NCBI GenBank assembly: GCA_033557835.1
Contig: JAWQRO010000001.1
Location: 1 to 64,000, forward strand
Length of the DNA: 64,000 bases
Source: Helochares maculicollis
Taxonomy: Eukaryota; Arthropoda; Insecta; Coleoptera; Hydrophilidae
Reading direction: 5' to 3'
Part shown: positions 48,227 through 59,200 of the stretch, in pieces
How positions within the stretch are numbered: the stretch's first letter is position 1
Layout of the letters: every line of letters begins with the position of its first letter
Notes under the pieces: generated by a model
The model's database searches: none
Told to the model about the DNA's origin: nothing
The model's input: the letters and a program-made list of their open reading frames with translations, nothing else
Made by a program: the position numbers and the translations under genes

Positions 48227-50020
48227 ATCACGGGTTTGTATTCGCAAGAAACAGCAAAGCGAATGCTGCGGGACTTTAGAAGGTAGCAAAAAGTTGTTTA
48301 CATTTGAAAAAAATATATTCAGAGCAGGCCTTGCCTGCATTTCATAGATTTAACTTCTCGCATTTTAAAGCTCTCTCGTGCACTTTAAACAAAAATATAT
48401 TTTGTTGTGATAAGTTCCCCAGAAAAAGTTTAACCATTTTAGTGCTCAGCTTTGATAAGTTGTAATATGTTAATTAATTTGAGCATTGCCTGTGTTCTCA
48501 TAATTTAAATAATAAATGTTGGTAAGTATTTTAAATGTGCTGAACCAAACTGATAGTTCGAGTATGATGGAGCTACTTTTTGTTCTGCTTGATCTCCAAT
48601 TTGCCATTCAAATGTCTTTCTAATATTTATCATGGCTTTACTAATGATATTATAACCTAGCAAATTTCATTTAAATTAAAGTGATTTTACTGTCGAAAGC
48701 TAATGTGATAAATTTAAATCGTAAATCTTTCAGCTACTAGAGATGTTCCACCACTAGTATTAATTGTGTCCAAAAACTATTAAATTGATCACCAATATCA
48801 AACAATTCACATGTTAATTTTATGAAATAACAGAGGCATCTTCATTGTAGGTAAGGTAGGGAAAAAACATACAAAAGTATGAAGTTATTTACATTTATTA
48901 AGTTGTCATGCTATAGAAACAGTGTTTTTACGTCAGGGTTACTAAAAATGTATTTATCACAGAATCAGTGAACACCACTCTTCTAAACAACTAATCACCC
49001 GTAACTTATAATTACATACCAATTAATTCTCATAACAAAAGATTTACACTTTTCAATCCACATAATTCGGTTTCAGATTCCCTTTCACGTCAACAAAAAT
49101 GGAGATTTTTCACACCAAATAAATTAACAACTAAATTAAAACTTAATGTTCAGAAGCGGTAATAATACTTTGATTACTTCAATAATCATTATTTCTTTCC
49201 CTTACTTCATTGCCAATTTATGCATACATTGGATACATACCATCACAGTCAAAAAAGTACCTATTATCCACACTTGAAATGCAGTAGCCTATATTACAAA
49301 TAATGTATATACAGATTTACATATTTAACAAGTCTTACATACAAACATTACTTTGACTGTGCTGTAGACATTTTTACTCTCGTAATATTAACAACTAAAA
49401 ATAAATTATTTCAAATTAAATTCTTTCCTTGAAATAACACAAATAAACCAATACAAAAAAATAGTGTATTTAACGAACAGTAAAAATTCCTGTTATTGTT
49501 GGATAAATAACAAAAATTAAAATAAAATATTTCCTAATAGTTATTCAACCATTACTTGTGTATTATTATAGCTTTTTCCTTGCAGTGATCATTTCATAAT
49601 GCTCAATTTATTCCAAGATTTTGAAACTCCTTAATTTGTTTAGACTATTTTAAAAAGCCCCAGTGTAAAAATGAACAAAAATATCAATATTAGTAATAAT
49701 TTTTACATCTCATTGAGCAAAATAAACACTTATTGCATAACAATCGCACTTAGCCAATTGTTTTAATCAGGATATTACCTTTTAAAATCCCACTTAGGTA
49801 TCAGTTCCGTGATACATGTCTAAATATAAAAATAAATAAATTTACTTTCCAGATAAAACTCTTTGAATGTCATAGAAATAGAAACAAAGCCAATCTCCAG
49901 TTTATACGGTATGGAAATAATTAAACTTGCTTCCTGATGAAAGTAAGTCTCAGATTTGCGAATAACTCATTAACATATAGTTATTATTATATAAACGTAC
50001 CAAATTTATAAAACTCTATG
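48227..50020 (-). other. Intergenic sequence and probable GSE1 3' UTR
   Basis: No coding signal. Minus-strand AATAAA signals lie at 49607-49612 and 48894-48899, so the GSE1 3' UTR may be 0.4 kb or 1.1 kb long. Confidence 0.45.
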
Positions 50021-50220
50021 CTACCTGAATGCATTAGTTATTTTGGTCAAATGGTCGATAGTCTTTTGAAGTTTCTTTTGTTCCTGCTCAATACCGAAGC
50101 ATGCTGAATGCAATTCTCGATGTTTTCGCTCCAGAAACTTCGACTCTGCTTGCTTTAACCTCAACTTTTCTTTTTGTTCGGCACATTTTTGTCGGAGCGT
50201 CACTATTTCATTATCTCTCT
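50021..50220 (-). CDS. GSE1: GSE1 last exon: C-terminal coiled coil
   Basis: Entry phase 1 (G+AG gives Glu), reading [20 protein letters not shown] then a heptad-rich helix through [14 protein letters not shown] and TAG at 50021. It aligns with the C-terminal coiled coil of vertebrate GSE1. CAG/GTAGCA at the end could also be a donor, so a further exon is not excluded. Confidence 0.85.
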
Positions 50221-53200
50221 CTGAAACAAACAAAACGTATATATTTCTACTGTTGAAGATATCTATTACATTTTCAAAGACACTCTTGTCTATTTACTTT
50301 TGAATTCAAAAGAATGGTGTCTAGTTTTTTGTAATTTGTAATAACTTGTTTTTCCTATGTTTTTTTTTCTAAACTTTACATTCTCCATATCTGAGTAGTC
50401 TGTTACCCCCATTTACTATGCCAAAACTAGTAATTATTCGAAGGTATTACATTATTTTTGCTTTTTATTACTATATTCTATTTGGATTACGTAAATTTTA
50501 AAATGTATATGCCCAAATAGAAACATTTTCTTGTATGTTGAGTAGTTCCTTTACATATTGAAAAGTAAATAATTTATTGTCGTCTTAAATTAATGGATAT
50601 GTGTTAAATGTTGAGCAAACATATGTAATCTACAGAATTGAATTTGAAGCATAAAAACAACTATTGTTCTGTGGTAACCTTTAACCTAAATGGAGATAAA
50701 CCTATAATTGACCGATTTCACTTTCAATTCAGAAAAATACTTTGCATCCTGGATCAGCAACATTGAATTTTATACCATCAGGTGAGTTTTCTGCACACTG
50801 AAAACGTATATTTCAATTTCCTAGTCCTGCAGTAAATCATTATGTCATGAAGCAATTAATAGGAAAGTGTTAAATAAAAATTGAGCAAATCATAACGTGC
50901 TGTTGCGGCAGTGTAAAAATAACCATTGTTCCGTATATTTGCAGGCGCAGACCTTGCTTGGCTTACTAATTGTTTAGAAAATTATAGTTACTATCCAAGA
51001 AGTTTTTGAATAAGAATTTCATCAAGGCAATACTACAAATAGGTTAGAAAACTGTAACAGTATCATCTATCAATTTTAAACCACAAAATAGTGAGTATGT
51101 TAAAACGAGATTTATTACTTAAAGTGGGAAAAAATGTATTTCGAAGATATTTCGCCTCTGAAGAAAAAGCAGCAGTTACACCATTATTCGAGTTCCACAA
51201 AGAAAATGGGGGTAAAATGGTTAACTTTGGTGGATTTTGGCTTCCCGTCCAATACAACGATTTAAGTATTACTAACTCCCATATCCATACCAGAAAATCA
51301 GCAAGTTTATTCGATGTATCACATATGTTGCAAACGGAAATTTTCGGCAAAGGGTGCATCGATTACTTGGAGGGTCTCTGCACTGCTGATTTGAAAAACT
51401 TGGGGAAAAATTGCTCTGTTCTAACGGTGTTTACAGATGAGAATGGGGGCATTTTAGATGATTTAATTGTAACTAAAATCAACGACGAGCATTTGTTTGT
51501 CGTTTCCAACGCAGCTAGAAAATGGCACGACCAAAATCATCTCTTGGACCATTTAGAAGAATATAGAAAAGGCAATGGAAAGTCCAGCGTAAAAGTGAGT
51601 TTTCTTGAGCCGCAACAACGATCGCTTATTGCTTTGCAGGGGCCTAAGGCTGCCGAGTGTTTGCAATCAGTAACCGACATTGATTTATCCAAACTTTATT
51701 TTATGCAATCCAAAGGTGCAAATGTGGCTGATGTCGGAGGATGTAGAATAACCAGATGTGGGTACACTGGAGAAGACGGGTTTGAAATTTCTATACCTTC
51801 AGTATTGGTAGTCGAGTTAACAAGAGAATTACTCAAAAATGAGAACATAAAATTAGCTGGGTTAGGAGCAAGAGATTCGCTAAGATTAGAAGCTGGACTA
51901 TGTCTGTATGGAAGTGATATCACAACAGAGACCAGCCCTGTAGAAGCTGGTTTGACATGGCTAATTGCAAAGCGTCGCAGGCAGGAAGCTAATTTTCCTG
52001 GTGCTCAGATAATCCTGAAACAAATCAAAGAAGGGGCGACCAAAAAACGAGTCGGGTTGGTTACCATCGAAGGACCTCCTGTTAGACATGGGGCTCAGAT
52101 TCTAGATGAAACTGGAGAAAAACAATTGGGAGAGATATCATCAGGTTGCCCTGCACCCTACCTTGGAAAAAATATAGGAATGGGTTATGTACCCTCGGCG
52201 TATGCAAAAGCTGGAACTCCATTATCTATTCGAGTTCGAGATAAATCAATAAAGGCGATTGTTACCAAAATGCCGTTTGTTCCATCTAATTATTACACCA
52301 ACAAATAAATCGAATTTTAATGTGTTGTGAGGTTTTTAGATTGAATCTTGCATTTCATCTTTTGTTGTATTTTGTCTTATATTTCTCCATTGATGTGTTA
52401 TATTATATTACTTGATTAAACTACTGTTTTATTGAAAATGTTATTGTTATTGTACATCTACACAGACAATAAAATGAATAAAATCTATCTCTATTTTTTC
52501 AGATTTGTATAAAAATTAATTAATATTTCAGTATGCAATTTCACTGCAGTGTAATTTATCAAAACAAGAAGTTCTTAGTATATTACACTTGACCAGTAAG
52601 TAGTATTTATCAGTTAAAAGAATTTTTAATTTAAATTGACAATAATGTTGTGATTTTGATTGCCAAATGAATTGTAATATGCTATACATTCGCATACCGA
52701 ATGAGTATTTAAATTATTTATGATTTGAAATTTACAATAGAAATTTCTCAAAAACGGAAAAAATTAAAATTATGTTCAGAGATTGTACAGTTTAGACAAT
52801 TTAAATAGTTGAAATTTTGTTAACAATTTTCTAAGGCAACTCATCTTGACCATCATTTTTAATCATCCAGTATACTGATTTAAACTTAATATTTGGCATT
52901 TAATAAATTAAGTATTGTTATCAGGAAGAAAGGGGAATACTTTCACATTTTTCTTACTTTATTTATATATCTTCGTAAGCGCAAGTATAGAATTTATTCT
53001 TAAGAATCAATAATATGACATGATTTTTTACAATGAATCTAAGTAGCCTAATATCAGAAAATTAATACATGAAATATTGTGTGAATATATATAGCGGCTA
53101 ATAGGGAAACAGTAAAGATACCAAGTTCATTTCCTTAATCCAACACAAAACAAAAAAATTTTTCATTTAACTTAGCATAATGTCTTACCTTTGGCAAATC

Positions 53201-56200
53201 TCTCATAACTTTCTACAACTTCCAAGATACCAGGCCATTTAATCTGTTCCTTTTTCTCGACTTTTTTCTCTTCAACAAGTTCTTCCTTCATGGGCCATGG
53301 TTTCTGTTCAACAATAACCATTGTAAGAGGCACACAATTTTTATTAATGCTATTGAGTGGACTAGTGCAGTCTTCTTGTTTAACTCTTTGAATATATTTT
53401 ATTATTTTATTGGGATTTGGTGTTTTTATAGCCGGTTCTGAATGTATCCGTTTCATATCTTTGTGGCAATTGGTGTTGTTGCTGTAGGTGGGAGTGTTCT
53501 GAATGACATTTGGCCTGTTGCACTGAATTATCTTGTTGTAGCCATTATTTTGCACACTTACATTGGTTTGCAAATTTTGAGAGCATACATTACTTTGAGA
53601 ATTATTTTGTGGGTTAGCGTAATTTTGTAAATTTGAATTAGTTTGAAAATTTGCACTATTTTTCAAATGTGTATTACTGTGTAAGTTTGCATTATTTGGC
53701 AAATTTGCAGTACTTTGCAAATTTGAATTATTTTGCAAGCTTACATTACTTTTCAAACTTGTATTAATTTGTGAAGCAAAATTGTTTTGTACATTTTTAT
53801 TATTTGGAAATGGAGAGTTCGTTTTAAAGCTACTTAATAAATTGCCACTACTGTGAATGTTACTTTGCATATTGCATTGCGACGCACTAATTGGAACATC
53901 AGTTGCATTTTGTAAATTGTTGGCCATTTGTATGCAGCTGTTATTTTGAATATTGTTTTCGGTTTGCAGTAAGTTGCTGTTTACAAGGCTACTAAGTTTA
54001 TCACTATGGTTTTGATTAATGCTGCTGATATGGTTATTGTTGTTAGAAGTGAAAAACTCCAAAGCCTCTATTTCTTTCCGCCTCTTTTGCACATGTATGC
54101 TGTATGATGTTAATGCCGATCCACAATTTCGTTTCAATCGCTCTTGAATGATTTTCATCCAAGATATTTCAAAATCTGAAACATATGAAAATCAAGATTT
54201 TGACTTGTACCTAAACATAAATATGAATTCTAAACATTATTATGTCATTAAATATAGCCATTGCCTATTAAAATGGAAGTAGCAACTTGTAAAATTAATA
54301 CCATTTAAGCAATAAAAAATATCACCTTCTCTATCAAATGGAGAAACAGTTTTCAGTCCCAAAAGTTGAAGAAAATTATTTTTCTGATATCGATCACTTG
54401 CAGTGTTTAGTACTGAAGGCGATTGTGAAGGCACTGGCAAATCTAAGGAATCATTAGGTTTTCTTTTGCTTTCTTCTAAACATCTCCAAGGCGATTGCCA
54501 TTTTCTTTTCTTCAGCATCTGGAAATTTATATCTGAAACATAAGTTTATATGTATTCACCCACTAATTTGTTACATACATACACAAAAGAGAACAATTTA
54601 TTTTAGTAAAAACTGCCTTACAATGTCTAAAATAAAATTATATACTCTCTTAATTATCACGGTATTAAAATTTATTCTTAATTTTAGTGATGACACTTGT
54701 AGATACCTAGAAATACAGAAATAGCCAACCAATTGCTACAAAACATTAATTCTGATTAGTAAATTAGAAACAATATAAGTTTTTTAAATACCCAAGCGCC
54801 CATTGGTCATGTTTATCGAAATTGAAGAGCCTAACTACTGCATGTATCTATATTGTTTACCACTTCATTAATCTGCACTTACATTAATAGATATGTAGAA
54901 CTACGCTTTTGAACCATTTCAAAATAGTTCTAGTTCATCAGATTCTTCTTTAAATACATATATTTAGTAATATGAACAGATACTTTACCATTGTATCAGT
55001 AATAATATGTATTTATAAATAAAATCAACATATAATTAAATCGATAACCAAAATGGATCCATACAGTTTTATGGTGCAGCATTTCAGTTATGAGTCAAGG
55101 ATACTAGTATAATATGAAGCATACTCAATGGTAGATATGAGTTATGAATCTAATGTCAATGTGGAGGAAAGAGCCTCAATACTCACCATCTCGTTTCTCC
55201 AAAGTGATAAGACTGACACTCTTCATGAATTTAATTTTCTCAGGTGTTACATCAGGTTCGCAAGGTGGTCCAGATTTGATCCACAAATCAACGGAATTCG
55301 AAGAATCACTTTCACTCTCGTCATCAGAACACATATTCGATTCAGGACTATCTGGGTATCCATAGACGGATACCCCGTGTTCAGTCGTGATATTCTTAGC
55401 ACTAATTTTTTCACTATTGTTTTCAAGGCCAGACTTAATCTCTTTAATTCGTAATTGGTGTTTGGAAACACGTTTTTGCATCCTAAGCTTCCTTTTCATG
55501 ATTGCCACGTCAATCCTGCTAAGTCCATGTTTTTTTGACGGCGGCGATTGGTAACCTAATGTGGGCACATTTAGTACTGTAAATTTAATACCGTCCGAAT
55601 TAAGACCCCGTTTTTGGCACGCATTTACTATGTTTTGAATCTTAACATAATCTAAGCAATTCATCATTTTCTGTTCCGCATGGGTTTCAGTAAGTGCGGG
55701 AGTGTTATTTGGTGTCTCGTTGACCAAAACCGAATTTTCATACCTATGGTGCTTCTTTGTTGGTTCTGGTAAAGCAGGATGTTTAATAGCCTCTTTAGCA
55801 TCACACTTTGGTTGCACTAAACGATCGAAAGATGGGTTCACTTTACTTAAATAAGAAACGTTATTAAAAGAAGCATCAGTTTGTCCCTTACTTGAGTTAT
55901 TACTTGCACTTAAATTAGTTGTGAGTTCATAAGTTTTATTATTAACTATTGATGTTAAAGGTTCGATAGAAGATTCATTCTGTATTGTGGGGATCGTATG
56001 TATATTGTGTAAGTCTCTTTTTTGCTTTATGTCACTTTGACTAGTAAATTGAGGTGCACTAATATAGTTATTATTTAACGTAGGAACATATGAATTTGGT
56101 GGGTTTACATTGTTATGTACACAAGAATTATTTGGTACTGCAGTCAAAGTCTCTGAAGTAGTCAAAAGTGTCGTTAATACGGGAGTTTGGTTTGTGTCCA

Positions 56201-59200
56201 TAGATAACTGTGTTTGCACTGGGTAATTCGGAGATGGCATGGGTAATTGAGGACTGTGCGTTTGTGTTACATTCATAGGTGTATGAGCATGTTTAACTTC
56301 CGAACTTAAATCCTGATATTTGTAGACTCCGTAATCATTAGAATCCATTTGTTTGTCAGGTAGATTCGCTATATTCAAAGGCAGGTGTGTTTGATCCATA
56401 ACAGTCATATAATTACCTCGAAGAATATCCGTCTTTGGTTCATTTGTTATTTCTTCAAATGGTTTCAATGGTGCGGCTTCAGCACCATTACTTGCAGTAC
56501 ATGTCATTGGTGACGTTTTTGCAGGAATGTAACTTTCACTTTCAGCATTGGCATCAAAATGTTTTTGTGCTACATTCCCTACTTTAGGTATTATTAAGGG
56601 CGTTTGTTTTTGATCCACTTTTAAAGTAGAATATTGTAAATCTATGTTTGCAATATTCAATTCCGTGTCAATTAATTTTCGTGAGACAGTGGGTATATTT
56701 AATGCTTGGTTAACATTGGCAGTAATATTCGAGTTGTTAGTAGTGCTAGTTGTATAAGTTGACGTATAAATTGGAACAGTTTCTGTTGCACCATTTGAAA
56801 CATTCTCCATACATGTTGGGGTTACTAGCTCTTTTTTACACTCTCTTATCAAGTGTTCATCGTTATTACGAATAGTTGGCACATATACAGGGATATTTTG
56901 ATGCTGTGCAGAAGGTGCCCCTTGCTGAATGACTGCAGGCTCATTTGAATTAACAATGTACTCAATATTGTACATCTTTGTTTTGTTTGAAGGAACCTCC
57001 ACGCTTTTTTGTTCATAATGTGATGCAGTCGGAGCTATTGTAGAGACAGGTGGCACACTTGCTTGTACGTTATCGGATTGATATAATTTATTCTCTGCTA
57101 TGGGAGGCTTCCTGGCTGAAACAAAGACAAAGAAATCATGCTAAAATAATTTCTTCCGGTGGTATGCTAAATCACATCATAGTGCCTGATTTCTCGACTT
57201 AGCTAATTCCACAACACAACAATATTTAATTGTATACAAAACAAAAGCAAAAAATTGAATTTTGTTTTAATTTAAAATGTCATTTGATATAAGGCTGCAC
57301 ATTTAAAAATTTAATGAGCTGACAGATTTTTAAATATGCAATCTGAAACAAATCTTTATCTCAAATAAATTTAAAACAATAACTACATTAAAAATCAAAC
57401 AAAAAATGCATAACACAACATGCACACAGTCTAACCTAAATTTTCCTTTCCAATTTATATCCCATCTTGATTTTCTATTTGTTATATGCTTTATACTATA
57501 CTTTTATACATGATAGTAATAGTAATTAAATTTTTCTAAAGTTTAAAACAATCTAGTCAAATTCAAGTGTTTATGATAATATCCTACTGTAGAAAGGGGA
57601 TTAGCTTTAAAGATGAATTAGTGGATTGTTGCAAAAGTCTTTACTGTTAGTCTAACTATTAATATATGGAATAATTTGTTTGCTAATACAATACTTACTA
57701 GTTAGTGTTTCTATTGACAGATTATGAATAGCTCTAAATAGAACCCTTTCATAAATGCTAATATTGAATTATTTCGGTAGTACAAGTCTTTAGTTTTAGT
57801 GGAATTTCACTACGCTCCAAATGCAAAATGTCGATGGGAGCACTTATTTAAATAAGCCTATTATACATAGCCATAAAATATACTACCATAATCTAGCATC
57901 GGTTTGGTGCATGACTTATACATAAGAAGAGAGATATGTACATTGATATTCCTTGTGTCAAATTGCTCATATAACATTTAAGCTTGTTTTTTTAAGCTTA
58001 GAAATGATATATTTTACATTCTGGTCCACAATTACACTCAAGAAAAGCACCTGTTTCATATAAGGGATGGATGCTACTGTATTAACTCCTAAATTGCTTC
58101 AAATAAAAGCTTTTTAGTTAGTAAATTTTGCATATTAACCCAAATGGTAGTCTTAAGAAAAATCTGACGAAATTTCATGCATTTACTCAAATCAATATAT
58201 AAAATCTAGTGGACCTTAATTTTATGGTATTATTATGAATTCATATCAATTTAATTTACTAGTCTCATCTAATAAAATGATAAAAGTATTAATAAGAGCT
58301 TTAAAAATCAAAGATAATTTTGGTTCACTCAAATGTTTGCTTGCTTAGAAAAATGATTTTGTGTCTATGTAAAAGCTAAATATCACTGATCTATTTATTG
58401 GGAAGCTACACCAGCTAACCGTTACCTAATATATCTGATGTGAGAGATTAGGCATGCTAAACAAATTTACTTTACATGTTTTTTGGAAAACAAGATCCAA
58501 ATATGTAGTTGCCTCCAAACTCCAATTAAGACACAGTTACGTTATAATAACAAGATTTTTAGACAAGTCCATATCAATTACTTCAACTCAAAAAGTGCTA
58601 AACACACTACAAACAAAAACTGAACTGCCAATACTACTATTTAATACTACTGGAGATTGTTCTCCAGCTGTTTTGTCCAATTTGAAACACACATTCAAAC
58701 ATCAATGCAATCAAAAAAAAAAAGAAAATAAAACCAACAAAAACCACGAATTATTACCGAAAAATAAGTAATCTTGGGGCAATTGACAAACGACAAGCAT
58801 GGCAGGTCAGGCACTGTCTCCATTGTCGCGATTCCCCTCACCTGCGCACGACACCGGGGGTTGCTGAGGTGGCGGTTGTGGTTGATGATGTAAAGGAGGT
58901 TGCTCCTCAGTGGGTCTACCGACAGGATGTGATGCATTTACCGCAACTGAATCACTAGAAACTGCCGAAGGAGGACCACTGACTAAAGGGATAGGTGAAT
59001 CTATATTTACAGGGGGTGCTGATGTCGAGTGGCTCACAGGGGGTTTTGGTATAGGGCTGGGTTTTGGAGTAGGTGGTTTTGGAGACACTCTACTCAAAGA
59101 TTGACTAGTGGGAGGAATTAAAGCTGAGTTATTTATTAAGGGTCCAGATGGTTGGATAACAGGTGATTGTCTTTGAGCCAAGTTCAAACTGTAACCCGAA

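Noticed and set aside
58454..58771. 105-residue plus-strand ORF inside a GSE1 intron
   Set aside because: No domain; composition follows AT content and a terminal A-run encoding Lys/Asn.
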